From Dromaius novaehollandiae (Eukaryota > Chordata > Aves > Casuariiformes > Dromaiidae): 64,000 bases of DNA. Both the position numbers and the translations under genes were made by a program. The DNA is taken from NCBI RefSeq assembly GCF_036370855.1, contig NC_088112.1, forward strand, positions 13,942,469-14,006,468, written 5' to 3'. How positions within the stretch are numbered: position 1 is the first letter of the stretch; the number at the start of each line of letters is the position of its first letter. Under the pieces are notes generated by a model, which did no database searches, was not told where the DNA came from, and saw nothing but the letters and a program-made list of their open reading frames with translations. This document shows, piece by piece, positions 1 through 11,617 of the stretch.

Positions 1-748
1 AACCTGCTCTGTTAAACTCTGCCCCAGTGATACTGATTGGCCTCAGGTGTAATGTATGGGATACAAGATACATCCAGCTTAGCCTGTGTCTGCTCTGCTC
101 TAGACACCAGCTCAGGAAACAACCCCTCTCCCTAGCAAGCAAGCCGGGCCACTGACTTACATCTACACAGCTCAGAGCTAGACCCCCCACACACACACAC
201 ACACGAGACAGTCTTTGTCCATTTTCCTGGACATGCAGTGTGGTGCCCAATGGCCTTGAAGACATGCACTTGAAGACAAGTGTTTTGTGGCATTTTTGTT
301 CAGAGAGCCAGATATGTAAGGTGGTGCCACAGCCTGCCAGAGTGCTGTTTTATAAAGCATGATGCTAAGGACAAGAGAGGGCACAGGGTGTTAGGGGGAA
401 ATAGGAGCTGGGTCATTTGAAAAGGCAGATGCACATTAAGTTAGTTGCTATTCTCTGCAAGGCAACATCTGCCACACAGACCCTTTCAATTTAGTTACGA
501 GAAGCATTCTCTCCTGCATTAAATCCCCACTGAGCCCTCTGCTGCTTTTCTGAGATGAAAGGCACAGTTTTCCTTCTAAGCACAAAGGAAAACAAGGTCT
601 ACTTATCAGGGAAGAAGGAAGGTCAGAGTCCCAGAGCTTTACAGAAAAGGCCTTGGTAGAAATTCTGCTGTTTTAAAAGTGCAACTGCCAGGAGTCCAGA
701 GCGCTTGTTGCCTACTCACAAGGAGAGCTCTGCATACACAGTACTTAC
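1..748. other. Ovomucoid intron / 3' side, no exon found
   Basis: Lies downstream (minus-strand sense) of Kazal domain 2a. I searched it for the expected 'b' exon (acceptor, H-D-G-x-C, donor) and saw none. It holds a short (CA)n tract at 188-204 and otherwise looks intronic. The introns at 1512-2381 and 2402-3367 also show nothing recognisable. Confidence 0.5.
188..204. repeat. (CA)n microsatellite
   Basis: Uninterrupted CA dinucleotides, about eight units, flanked on the left by a run of C. Confidence 0.9.
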
Positions 749-885
749 ATGTTGTGAGCACACAGCAGGCATTCGTTGCTGTAAGTGACTCCGTCGGTAC
801 CACAGACAGGGCTGAGGATCTTGGTGCAGAGTGGCACCTCTTTGCCTTCCTCATTTGTAGCGTTGGCATATTTACTGCAGTCAAT
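749..885 (-). CDS. SPINK7: Ovomucoid exon 5: Kazal domain 2, first half
   Basis: 137 nt, acceptor TTCCACAG, donor GTAAG. Encodes [10 protein letters not shown] through C-L-L-C-A-H-N with five cysteines, P1 Lys in C-T-K-I-L-S-P-V-C and the C-G-T-D-G-V-T-Y signature. It is strikingly similar to exon 3, as expected for a duplicated domain. It is the last coding exon visible in the window. Confidence 0.92.
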
Positions 886-3422
886 CTGTGGAAGGAACAT
901 ACAACAAAATACTGGTGAAGACTTATTTATAGGAAGCAAGTATATCTGGTGGATTTGTGCCTTTGGCCTTTTGAGGGTCCACCACAGTAGAAAAAAATGC
1001 TTTTTGTGTCATTATGATGAAGTTTCACCGTAAGAAGATCAATACAAGATTCTGGCATCACATACAACCTCTTATTTAGTGTCTTGAATTGTCTCTTGGG
1101 GAAGTCAATGAGCAGCTTTGACTACTCAGAAGTTGGACCCAACTGTTGCCCTGCCCTTCATTTCACTTACAGGAACAACTTCCTTGCATTCTCCATCGTG
1201 GTCTTTGCTGACATTGGCTCCATATTCACTGGAGAGGGAAAGACAAGCATTAGGAAGTTCAGCAGAGAGTTCTTGCTGCATCCTAAGTGCTGGGAATATA
1301 TGTCTAATCTAAAGGGAAGCAGACTCATTCGAGTTTGCCTGCTCACAAGGAGAGCTCCTCTATCCAGTACGTACATGTTGTAGGCACACAGTAGGCAATC
1401 ATTGCTGTAAGTGACTCCATCGCTACCACAGATGGGGTTAAGGATCTTAGGGCAGAGCAGCACCTCTTTGCCATCCTCATTCGTAGTGTTGGGATATTTA
1501 CTGCAGTCAACCTGTCAAAGGAACATACAACAGGGCAGTGAAAACAATTTGCATTCGCATCTCTCATTTAACATGAGAGAAGGACCAGATACAACTGCCC
1601 TACAGTGAATTTTTTTTACTCTGTTGTTGCTACTGTAGAACAAACTTGCCCATGTATGTCAATCTGTATCCTTTCTGCAGGGATACCCTGCCCCAGTGCA
1701 GTGGGTGAGGAGGATGACAGGGTTACACCCATGCAGCCACCATCTGGGGTAGGTCAGTGGCAGTCTCTTACGCTCACTAGATGTCATTTTACAAAGGCTG
1801 AGCTTTGGTCCCTCATTCTTACCTTCCTGTGGCATCCGCAGAGCACTTCCACTATTACCCTTTCATTTTCAAAGCATGGATGGTTTTATCAGAAGAACAA
1901 CTCTCCTGAATATCCACACACATGATGTGTGGAAGCTGGAGTGCCTTATACGGTTTTATTCTTTCACCAGGTTGTATTTGGAAAGTTTCTGATGCCACAG
2001 TTTATTGCCATCATATATGGCCAGCTTAGAGCGAAGACCAATTTAGAGCTATGACCAATTTAGAGCTAGTCAGAAATGAATTCACACAGTAATTTTATGC
2101 TATTACTGCTACTACATTATTAACATACAGTATAGACATAGAGCTAATAGTATAATATAATATTGTATATTATCTAGTATAGGTATAAAAAAGCACTAAC
2201 AAAGATAATATCCTTTTTTTAAAACCATCTGATTAAAATGACATCAGTCTCATGTTTGGAGAAAAACAGTTAAGCTTCTGCAGGCTTTAGGTTTTTTCAT
2301 CTCTTTGGTTATCATGCATTTACCAACTATCTATATCAGGCCATATATCTGAAAAAAGTGACAGAAAAATATTGCACTCACCTCAACCCCAAATGCAGTA
2401 TCTTGAAAAGAAAAAAGAGGTGCAAAATGTGAAACAAAGCCAATATTATCAATAAGACCTCAGTTAAAGTTAGGAATCTGGATGTAGCATTCCTATATGC
2501 TGTGTCAAACTGTATGGTTTTTACCAAATGGTTTCCTGGACTAATAAACCAGGGTGATTTTTTTTCTCTATGTTGATAAATATAATAATGTTTCTTATTG
2601 CTAGTTGTGAAGAAAGGTGTTTTTAAATAGCTTTCTTCTTTTTTCTTTTGATGTAGATAGACTTATTAATTGAATAGAATAGCTTTTGCTTCCTTATCTT
2701 TTACACATTATTTTTGATCCTAAAGAATAGCTGTTGCATATCTGAAAAGGTACCCAAGTCAATACAGATAAATGCAAATAGTCACCAACAGGATAAACAA
2801 ACATATAGAGCACCTGTTGTCAGGAGTACACATTTCAAAAGAGCTGAGTGTATTAAAAAAAAAGTCTTTGACTTCATAATTTCATCAGATCTAAATATGC
2901 AAAGAAAATATTAACCTCTGGCTTGTTTTCATCTCTTGTTTTCCATTTGCAGTGAAAGCATTGCACGTAAGTTGCCAGGCTTATGCACAGAACTTGCTTG
3001 TGCCATTACTATATTTTCCATGAGTAGTTACTGGAGGTCTGACCACCTCATTATGGCCTGTTTCAAGTACCCATTTACCTTAACTGTGAAACAACATTAA
3101 TTACAAGCACAGAACTCCACTTGTGGTTATTTGTATATTTGACAAACAACAAGTTACAACAGTAATCCACTTAAGACTGTCCAGAAATCTGATCCTGTAT
3201 TCTGTGTGATGTCAACATACTGAGACAGACTGGCTCTCTGTGGAATAAGATTCTCTCACTGTCCTGTTGGGGGTGGGTTTTTTTCTTGTTTTTTTGTTTT
3301 TTAGAAAAAGATAGCCAGATCTCTCTCTCAGATAGAAAGCCTCTGCAGCATCTTGAGAGTTACTCACCTGGGAAGCAGCAAAGCACAAGAGAGAGCAGCA
3401 CAAGAACACTTGCCATGGTCAT
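749..3422 (-). CDS. SPINK7: Ovomucoid gene, 5' five coding exons (3' end beyond window)
   Basis: Secreted egg-white Kazal serine protease inhibitor. Coding segments on the minus strand are 3368-3422, 2382-2401, 1375-1511, 1171-1228 and 749-885, all with GT/AG borders and compatible phases, giving 407 nt (135 codons plus 2 nt). The order is signal peptide, short D-T-A-F-G-V-E segment, complete Kazal domain 1, first half of Kazal domain 2. Signal peptide and mini-exon closely resemble those known for ovomucoid. The reactive-site position two residues after the second cysteine is Lys in both domains (C-P-K and C-T-K), which predicts trypsin-type inhibition. N-glycosylation sequons are seen at N-T-T and N-V-S in domain 1 and N-A-T in domain 2. 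The second half of domain 2, domain 3, stop codon and poly(A) signal are not found in 1-748 and must lie to the left. Naming is by family resemblance; a close ovomucoid paralogue cannot be excluded. Confidence 0.92.
1171..1228 (-). CDS. SPINK7: Ovomucoid exon 4: Kazal domain 1, second half
   Basis: 58 nt, acceptor CTCCAG, donor GTAAGT. Completes domain 1 with [14 protein letters not shown], supplying the sixth cysteine, then the inter-domain K-E-V-V-P. N-V-S is a possible glycosylation site. It is three nt shorter than the 61-nt equivalents in ovoinhibitor. Confidence 0.92.
1375..1511 (-). CDS. SPINK7: Ovomucoid exon 3: Kazal domain 1, first half
   Basis: 137 nt, acceptor GACAG, donor GTACGT. 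Encodes V-D-C-S-K-Y through C-L-L-C-A-Y-N with five of the six Kazal cysteines, the C-P-K-I-L-N-P-I-C reactive loop (P1 Lys) and the C-G-S-D-G-V-T-Y signature. One N-T-T glycosylation sequon lies near the start. Confidence 0.93.
2382..2401 (-). CDS. SPINK7: Ovomucoid exon 2: 20-nt mini-exon
   Basis: Twenty nucleotides between acceptor CTTTTCAAG and donor GTGAG. With the G left from exon 1 they encode D-T-A-F-G-V-E, the signal-cleavage region and mature N-terminus. It restores phase 0 so the Kazal exon follows in frame. The same-length exon recurs in ovoinhibitor at 26134-26153, a signature of common origin. Confidence 0.9.
3368..3422 (-). CDS. SPINK7: Ovomucoid exon 1: signal peptide
   Basis: 55 coding nt: start ATG at 3422-3420, a second in-frame ATG two codons later, then a leucine/valine-rich core ending L-C-C-F-P. 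The splice donor GTGAGTA follows directly and the exon ends in phase 1. The 5' UTR probably begins near 3470, about 30 bp below the TATA box. Either ATG could be used; the first is chosen because the protein known in birds also begins with two methionines spaced by one residue. Confidence 0.92.
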
Positions 3423-3497
3423 GGTAGAAGTATTTCTCGAGTCTGCAGGCTGCTAGTGCTCTCCTCTTGAGATGGTCTCCACAAGGCAGACTGTGAA

Positions 3498-3503
3498 TAT
3501 ATA
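3498..3503 (-). promoter_or_regulatory. Ovomucoid TATA box
   Basis: TATATA 76 bp upstream of the ovomucoid ATG on the minus strand. Transcription is expected to start near 3470, leaving a roughly 50-nt 5' UTR. Confidence 0.75.
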
Positions 3504-6474
3504 CAAATGCAGGTGTCTAAACTGTTCAACTGTAACATAAAACAACCAGCAGAATCTGTCACTGGTACAATAAGGCTGGTAATATTTATTGAGATCTTGA
3601 CTTTCACGTAATGGTCTGCCTCTACCAGGCAATTGATTTTGGCTGGACATTTGGTTAATAGCTTGAGACAAGTATCACTTGTTCTGTGGGCAAAACCAAA
3701 CAAACAACTTTTTGACAAAGGAAATAGTTTTAGGATTCTAGTGGAAATGGATGTAGCACAAAATATTGAGGGAATTAAGCAACAGATTTGTCATTCTTCT
3801 CTGCGGCGTAAAATCTCCCGGTAGGATGCCCTCCTCCCAGGAGCAGTATAGGTATGAGCTACTGCTGTTTGCAAATTAGCCTAAGACACTCCAATTTCCA
3901 TTCCTTTTTCTGTTTTTTTTTTCTGCATTCCCAGATATCTACCATTAGGCGAGGCGTGAACATGGGTCAGGTGTGGCTTTGCCATCAGCAGAACTGGTTA
4001 AACATTGCCAGGTGACTCTGGTAGGACCATGTCTAACCTGAGTTATTGGTCTTTAGTGCTGGTTTGATAAAAGAAAGGGCTTTTTGGCAGCTTCACTGCT
4101 GAGGTATAGAAAAGCTCAGCAGAAGATTTAAAAGTAGGTTAAATTCTGTCAAACTTCACTAAAAATGTCACTTGAACCTTATCAGCAGAGAGTACTTATT
4201 TACAGACCAAGTCACAGTTAAACGAATTGAGTCAAAATGTTCTGCCAAGACATCTCAAGAACAAACAACACTGAAGTTTTAGGAACATGGGCATGGCTAG
4301 ATTTGAAAGTACAGTAGATCCTTTTCCCGTACAGATATTCTAGAAAATGATACTTAAAACAGAACCTGTCACAATTTCCCAGTCTGTCTCTCACCTCCAG
4401 CCTCTGTACAGTCTCTCTCCGAGTTTCCCCTTCCTAGAAGGAGGCCTTGGCCTCCACTATTTTAGTGAATGTAACTTTTCAAGAATGGGTTCTGCCTTTA
4501 ACCCAAACATCTCACCATGATTTCTCTGACAGGTCTGAAATGGCAACTCTACCTGTTTAACATCATGAACTCTAAGCATTGTGCTTAGCATAGACTTTGG
4601 CATTGTGGGAGCTAAGAGCAACAGATGCTTTGCAGGTGTTCCCTTGGACAAACAACACGCCATGCATTAATCAACTGAAATGATTGAAATTTAGCCTAAG
4701 CAATTGTGTTAATGTCTGATACATTGCACTGGTCTAAAGGGTATACTCTGATCCCTAAATATGTAAGTTGCACTGTAGTGTGTGGAATCATCTATCTTGG
4801 ACACTGGCACGTATTGAAAGTCATAGCATGGCTGTGTAGCTATATAGGTTACATTTCTACATTAAAAAAAAAAAAAAGTTGGCTTACTCACAGAAAGAAG
4901 CATTAGAATAGGCATTCTGCTGGGTTTTATTCCAAGAAATTACTGGAAGCGTGTATGAATATTTTCGACAGACGTAGCACATCTTGAATGTATACTGCCC
5001 TTACGTACATTGTGGGTGTTTGCCCATCCTTGGGCAAACCAGATACTTTTTCCCTTAGCGTTGACAGGAGGTCAATGAAGCTCGTGCCATGCTTGTTGCC
5101 TTCATTTGTTAATATGTACAAGCTGTCAATCACCTCGCACAGTAGAGGTAAATACTTCTTTCTGCATGGAGTAGGAACATTGCCACTGCCTTCAGTGGCA
5201 ATCCAGTGAGATCTCTGCAAGTCATCCTAATTAGCTTTCCAGGCCTGGACCTGATAATTTTCAGCCCACAGCAGGTCCTCCTGCCTGGTACCTACTCTGC
5301 TCGCCGCCCTGGACAGTGCGGTCCTCTAGGCAGGATTGCACCTGCTACTGATAAGCGGAAGGCATCTTCCTACCAAAGATGGGCACACATTTGTCCATAT
5401 ACACTGGGGAAAAGTGCACATATGAGAAGATACCACAAGGTTGTCTCCGAGGCAGATCAGTGAATTCAACAGCTGGCCTGGAAAGCAGGGAGCCATGAAG
5501 TAAGTGCAAGAAAAAAAAATTAACAATACAAAAATAAAGCAGTCAAGAAATCAGGTTCCAAGAGATCATGTCCTGCATCTCCATCTTTGCTCCTGACTCC
5601 AGGATCTATATGAGGCAGCCACTTAAGTACTAGGCTGCCAGCAGTAACACTGACCATGCTGACCCAGGCCCTTGGCTACCCACCTAAATCTAAGGCTATA
5701 CATCCATAATCGCATACCTCACCCCCACAGTCAGGCCTTGCTAAGGGGCACTGGAGGTGACCAGGACAGAGTTTTACCACTGGAATTGCCCGATTCAGCA
5801 CTGGAGCTGGCACTTTCTGGCTCTGAGCAACCCATAGATTTCCTCAGACCACCTCAACACCTGTCTCTTGTTTGGGAGATCACTCTTGCTGTTCAGCTCA
5901 CAGTCATATAGACAGGAAGTCTATATGATGGTTAAGTGCTGACTGAGGAAAATCAGCCTCGTTTGAGGCACTCACATATTCCTTTCAGGAAAGCCACAAA
6001 AACAACACCCAGCAGTTACCGGGCTTCAGCACATGGAGTGGGCTCACTTCCTCACCTCCTTCCTCCACCCAGTCAGCATTTGCAGCTTCCAGATCTGGAC
6101 AGATGGGGGTTATAGCTCCAGCTTATCCTTCTGCAGGGCGGAAATCCCCCAGCTAGTCAAGATTTTGTTACAGAAGGACAGGTTGCTCAGTTCTTAGCTA
6201 CTCGTAAAAGAACAGCTAGAAAGGAGATTTCCTTTGCAATCCGGCCACTGATCTCATGCTGTAATCCTCTGCATTAGGGGCTCTCCCCTTTTAATTTTTT
6301 CAAGTCCGATGCAGCAAATGGCTAATGAACACCTGGCTAGAGGAAAATCCCCATGTGTGCAGATGCCAGCACAAGGGCAAAGACCTGTAAGCAAGCAAAG
6401 GTAGTGCCACATTTTATGGTCCTGAACTCCAGAGGGTCTCTGGACTCACACCAGGGCAGGATTTGGCCATTGGT
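3504..6474. other. Ovomucoid upstream spacer
   Basis: No coding exon with Kazal or other recognised homology. The only structured element is the upstream block copy A. A 97-codon minus-strand open frame at 4927-5220 has no splice or family support. Confidence 0.5.
4085..4250 (-). promoter_or_regulatory. Shared upstream block, copy A (ovomucoid)
   Basis: First of five diverged copies of one block. Core 4177-4250 carries, read on the plus strand, CCTTATC (a GATA-type site on the other strand), ACAGACCAAGTCACAG and TGTTCTG. A second conserved piece, TTGGCAGCTTCACTGCT at 4085, lies about 92 bp left of the core, as in copy B. The core lies about 755 bp upstream of the ovomucoid ATG. TGTTCT is the steroid-receptor half-site, and an AGAACA half-site follows at 4258. 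Function is inference. Confidence 0.55.
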
Positions 6475-6535
6475 ATAACATTATCTTGTTTTACATTTTC
6501 CATTACAGTTTTCGCCAGTGTTGATGCCATATTCT
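6475..6535 (-). pseudogene. Decayed Kazal 'b' exon (psi-1)
   Basis: Aligns base for base with the 61-nt second-half Kazal exons, for example 18812-18872. It reads E-Y-G-I-N-T-G-E-N-C-N-G-K-C-K-T-R then TAA. Three breaks are visible. The acceptor has TCTGG where working copies have an AG. The usual H-D-G has become C-N-G. A TAA stop and no GT donor replace the normal 3' border. It is a remnant of an extra ovomucoid/ovoinhibitor-type gene between the two living ones; the upstream block copy B lies 2.1 kb on its 5' side. Confidence 0.75.
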
Positions 6536-7074
6536 CCAGAAGAATCAAAACTGAAGTTAAGACATTTTCTTAGTAAATAACGTGACTTCTCAGTGTAATT
6601 CACTGATAAATAAATGACATTACTGATTTAACACACTTTTCCAAACATTCCTGGGCTTTGCCATATTATTTAATTCACAAATAGTTGCTATAAAAGTAGG
6701 AAATAACAATAGTTAGTTGTAGTTGTTACATGAAATTGCCTATGCTCACTCCAAAGTGCCTGCTAAGTATAATTCGAACTACAGTTTCCATCTTTGTTCT
6801 TCACTTGGCCACAACATGGCCAATAACTATTTACAGTGAACCACAAGCCTAGAGAAATTGATAGGCCCAGAGGCAGCATTTGAACTAATCTAAAAAACAA
6901 ACAAAATCGACGATATAGTTAAAACATATCGGTATGAAAACATGACCTCGTGTTTATGAACTCATTAAATAGGGCTTGATTCAGGTAATGCCAGTGACCA
7001 TTTTCCTGAACTAACAAGAACAGGAGCAGAACTTTGTACCCTGTGGGTAAAGGCTAACATGGTTTCACATTACT

Positions 7075-7524
7075 TATGTGGTGAACTTCATGTACTGGCC
7101 CCCAGTACAAGGACAGACGTTGACATGCTGGAAGGAGTCCAGCGGAGGCCACCAACAGGTCAGGATGACACCTCACCAAAAGGTGAGGCTGAAAAGGAGC
7201 TGGGCTTGGCCAGCCTGGAGAAGAGAGGGCTACGGGGGGGGAGGGAAATCTAATTGCAGCTCCCTAATGGGGGTTATACAGAAGATGAAGTCAGGCTCTT
7301 CTCAGAGCTACACAGCAAAAGGATGAAATTCTGATTGAGTATAAGAAAAATATTCTTTGCCACAAAGCTGGTCAAATAGTGGTGCAAGGACCAGAGAAGC
7401 TCAAAACTTGACTGGACAAGGAATGCCATGAGCATCCTGATATGACTTTGAGGTTGGACCTGCTCTGAGCAGGTGTTGGACTAGAGATCTCCAGAGAGCC
7501 CTTCCAACCTAAATTATTCTATTA
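7075..7524 (+). mobile_element. CR1 LINE, 3' end, 5'-truncated
   Basis: Plus-strand sequence beginning near TGCTGGAAGGAGTCCAGCGG, through AGCCTGGAGAAGAGAGGGCT and CCTTCCAACCTAAATTATTC, ends in an ATTCTATT-type tail. These are hallmarks of the 3' UTR of avian CR1 retroposons. It is heavily diverged and 5'-truncated with no intact frame. It sits between psi-1 and copy B. Confidence 0.85.
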
Positions 7525-8499
7525 AAACAGTAGTTATACAATGTTCTCTTCTACAAATGGTTTTTATTAATGAAAGAATATGCATCTCTGTGACCCAGGA
7601 GAACAGTCTCAGAGTTTTTCTATGACTTTTGCTAAGGGCAACAGGTAAGTGATGCAGAGTTCCCAATACATTTTTGGAGGGTGGCCAGTAAGCATATGCA
7701 GAGCAGAAAGAGTAGACTTTAATCATTATTAAAAAACAACAAAAAACCCCAACGTCAGACTATTATTTCAATAATTCCAGATCTCTCGGTTTCAGCATGG
7801 CCCCAGGCCTCCTGCCACCATCACACTTACAGAGAGGTACATCAGCCTTTGCACTTATAGTAAACACCTGGGTGACAAGTGGCTGTCTAAACTGATGTTT
7901 GCGCACCAGCCACAGCCCTTCTGTGCACATCAAAGCAGTACGGGTGCCAGCTTACCAGAGTAGTTGCCTGCACTGCAGAACATAAGCTGCCAAAACAGTG
8001 GCCCCTTTGCTGCTGTGCTGCCACATAGGCCAGATGTGGGTCTCACAGTATCATCTCTCAGAGGATGTACCATCACTCCTCAGCTCACTAGCTCTTTCAG
8101 TGCTCTGGCTTCAGTCAGGTTTCTGAATGGTGAAGCCATCAGATCAGGGCTCTGTGCCACGGGGCAAGAGTTGCTCACAAAGATTCAGGAAAACGCTAGA
8201 ATGAGCAGCAGAAAAAGGAGGCACTAAATAGCAGAAAGCTTCATTGGACAACAGCCCAGGGTTTTACTCTTTGGAGTAAACATACTGCAGGGCAGGTGGC
8301 TTGGAAGTCAAGCAGGAGATGTTATCAAGCAGCTGGTCAGAGGAAGTGGAAATCATTGGTTTAATCAGTTTTCCTGACACTTCAGTGATCTCAGCTGTGT
8401 GTTCCTGACTGCTCATTTCATCTTTGCCTAAACCCAAATAGTAACAATGAAAAGGTGGCTGTGGTTAAGCAGCAGCCAGCTTGGGTTTGACATCATTTG

Positions 8500-8735
8500 C
8501 TGCTGCCTGGCAGAAGAAAGTGACTTTGGCAGCTTCACTGCTAAGGCTGAGAATGTCTCCTTCAGGAGTTTGGGTCAGGAAAAATTCTTCCAAGGGTAAA
8601 AAAAAATTCAATAGATTCTTATCTGCAAGGAGGCATTATTTATAGACCAATGCACAATGAAAATGGAATGAATAAGCATGTTCTGCTATGAAAGCAAATT
8701 GCTTTGAAGTTATGTAAACCAAGGGAATATTGGAA
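8500..8735 (-). promoter_or_regulatory. Shared upstream block, copy B
   Basis: Longest copy. Core 8616-8690 has TCTTATCTGCAAGGAGGC, ATAGACCAA and CATGTTCTGC. The left extension includes CTGGCAGAAGAAA at 8507 (shared with copy D) and TTGGCAGCTTCACTGCT at 8526 (shared with copy A). The right extension TATGTAAACCAAGGGAA is shared with copy C. Spacing of the pieces is kept to within a few bases between copies, so these are homologous blocks. Confidence 0.6.
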
Positions 8736-11200
8736 CACATCTCCAAAGGACAGCAGATGAGGTGTTTGCTAGCTACCAGTCACCTAGCAGCGCACACGTC
8801 ATCAGAATAGCGCACAGCACGGGGATTGTGGCTGCATCCCTTGGATTTCAATCAGCTGCCCAAGTCACCAAAGACTAGCTGAGTGTCATTGCCAAGAAAG
8901 GCCTATAGGCAGGAAAAAGAGATTTTAAGGGGTTAATGAGTAGGGTAGGAAAAAGTAATTCAGTATAGCTGGGCTGAGTAATTGTGTTACCACCTGAGCA
9001 GCAAAGAGGAATACTAAGGCCTCGAGGAAAATCCCTTGATTCCTGGATAGCTGCATCCTGACGCTTTTTACAGAGGCATATGTAACCCGGATATGACTAC
9101 ATTAGGAAGGCTATGGCAAGGCTGGCTGCAGAGACAGATTACAGTCTCCCACGAAACAGATCATCTCTCCACAGGAGCTGCCAGCAGTCATTCATTTATC
9201 ACAGGAACATGCCTTCAGTGCTAGTGCCCCCTCAGTTCTATTTCTTAAGACTGACAGAAATGTTTATGGACCACAAAGCGTTTTCAATGATAAGGTAATT
9301 ATCCTTCCATGTTTACGTTCCCCTCCCCTTGGTAAGTAGCATACCAAGTTTGTGCATTTTGAGGAGGACCAGCTGTAAATGAGTGACAGATTTCTTTGAA
9401 CAATCCCCCCCCCATGCTGGTACGGTCCAGACGTACTCTTGATCAGAGGGGCAGGAGGGCTGGTATAACTACTGGGGAAATGGCCAAGGCCTTATATTCA
9501 AGGCTTGCAGCTCAGTCCCAGTTGTGCTAGTAAGATTCCCCCATCAGTCTGTGACTCTCAACCTTTAGGTCCTGCAAAATGTAAATTTGGCCTGAGAGTT
9601 GCCAGCTCTCCACCTGGTCCTCAAGCCCTTTGGGCCAGTGTCTGTGCTCTGCTTCATGCAAGCTCAGGACAGGGCAAGCTGAGGCTCTGTATTCTTCTGA
9701 GGGAGCTAGAAGTGCAGAAGTTTATACACAGATAATGACATGAATGAGAGAGGAATTATCATGAGGTTTCATTTGTTAGATAAAACTTCAAGAGTGTCCC
9801 TTCTCCCCATGCATAAATACCATATGGGAGAAAATAACTGGAAGTATAAAGAGGTGGCAGCTCCTGAAGGTGACAGTCCATTGATGCCACAGCAACCTGG
9901 AGGCCTCACTCTGCCCAGTAACTGCCCTCAGAAAGGAGACTGTATCATGTCCATAAGCAAAGCTTGCTTTCCAGGTGAAACCATGAAATGAGGCTGTGCA
10001 GAGTGGGAACAAGTAGAATGTCAAGCGAAAATGCACTCACGGATCTGATCTTATCACCCAACAACTGGCAAAAGTTCACATGCAACACAATGTTTGAACA
10101 AGTGAGATAAAGGAGTTTGTTCTCATTTAGGGAAAGAAAGCCAGGAACCTTCGAGATGTGGGATGAATGAAGGTCTGTTTTTTAAGAGAGAGCTTGTAGA
10201 AAAGAAAGGGGAGGGAGTTCTCTCTCAGGGACTGGGTGTAATAGCAATTTAAAATTCTCCAGAACGACTAAGAATGAAAATCCACTGCTCTCCCTGGTGG
10301 GAAAGAGAAGGAGAACAGGGTGAGAGACAGGATGCATTGTGGTGCTACAGCCTGAACAGTCACTTGGCTGAAACAGATGAAACTGGATGGAGAGAGTTCC
10401 CATAGCTTCAGAATTGTTATGGTCACTACCGCTGAATATTATTTCCTTCAATACCAACATCAAAAGAAATGGGAACAGTTTAATTTGTTCAGCAGGGCTG
10501 AACTTTGATGGGAACATGGACTGATTCTTTGCAGCTGGACGTGGGTGAAGCACCATTGGTGCTGACAGAGGAACATGTTGTTGAATTCCAGGATTTTACT
10601 GTTTCACAGTTATGGCAGTAAAGTATGTAGCAGGACTTTTACCAGCTATAAACTGTTGCCCTGGCAAAGTAATGCAGTTATTGACTTAATATGTTAGTTT
10701 GTTCATGATGACTGCTATGCTGCATCTGATTATATGACTTGTGGCTTGGCACCGTGCTGCGTTTGCAAAACTTCTATCAAGAGAGCTGAGTGCACTGATA
10801 TCTGCAGGGATTTTCTGAGTCTCCTTTTCTAGTCCTAAAACAGGATATGCTTTGCTTTCCTGATGTTGTCAGAAAAGATTGTTTGTGCACACTTCAGTAG
10901 CAAAGAAATATTTCTGCTATTTGTCTCATATTTCGTATCTTTTTGCCATCTTTCTCTTCATAAGTTTGAATGCAGGCTGTGGTGAACAGCAATATTAGGA
11001 AGCTAGTGTTAAATCACTGCTGGATAAAATGCCAACAGAAGGTGTATGCGTCACTTATGTCCGTTCCTACACTGCCTGCTCAGCATCCGGCTGACATCAT
11101 TTGGGATGCTGCCACAGACAGCAACGGGAGCTCAGGCAATGTCTTGGTTTGCCTTCACTCCTATTCACTGGAACAACTGCTGTTCCTGTATCCCCTGATG
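8736..11200. other. Spacer without recognised genes
   Basis: No Kazal remnant, splice-bounded exon or identifiable transposon seen. The 124-codon minus-strand frame at 10182-10556 has no family resemblance and is treated as chance. Confidence 0.45.
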
Positions 11201-11229
11201 TTTCTTGTCAGAGCATGTCCCTCGTCCTC

Positions 11230-11288
11230 TGAAGGACAGAAAGGGAGGAGGGAAAGTCTGCCCTTAGAGGCTCAGTATGTCCATTTTC
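11230..11288 (-). pseudogene. Possible decayed Kazal 'b' exon of psi-2
   Basis: A good acceptor, TATCCTTCTTCAG, precedes G-GAA-AAT-GGA-CAT-ACT, reading E-N-G-H-T-E. This resembles the E-H-G-T-D / E-H-S-T-H starts of working second-half exons. Beyond that the H-D-G-x-C core is unrecognisable. Supported mainly by position, 330 bp downstream of the psi-2 'a' exon. Confidence 0.25.
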
Positions 11289-11617
11289 CTGAAGAAGGAT
11301 AGGTGCTGGGAACGTGTATAAACTCACAGATGATGCAAATGAAGGAGAGTTCATCTGAGTTAACCACCAACAATGAAGTGGTTTTAGCATCTCTGACATT
11401 ATTAAACTATCAGTCAACAAACCTATGACATCTGAATATGCTGCATCATTTGGATATCCACTAGCTATTTTCTTTTCTCTGCTAAATCTTCACAGTTTCC
11501 CCCTGAGCACAAACAAAAAGTGGAGAGGAAAATAGAGGATGAGCTGGAAAGCATGAGGGAGAGGCCAGGGGCTAGGGGACTGTGACTCGGCAAGCAAGTT
11601 CTTTCTATTGGACTGAC

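Noticed and set aside
481-560. Candidate ovomucoid domain 2 'b' exon
   Set aside because: An A-A-T-G-C near 515 recalls the G-E-C-K codons, but the frame and the rest of the pattern fail; the true exon probably lies left of the window.
4927-5220. 97-codon minus-strand frame upstream of ovomucoid
   Set aside because: Looks protein-like by eye, but I could not link it to any family, and it has no promoter, splice or signal-peptide context.
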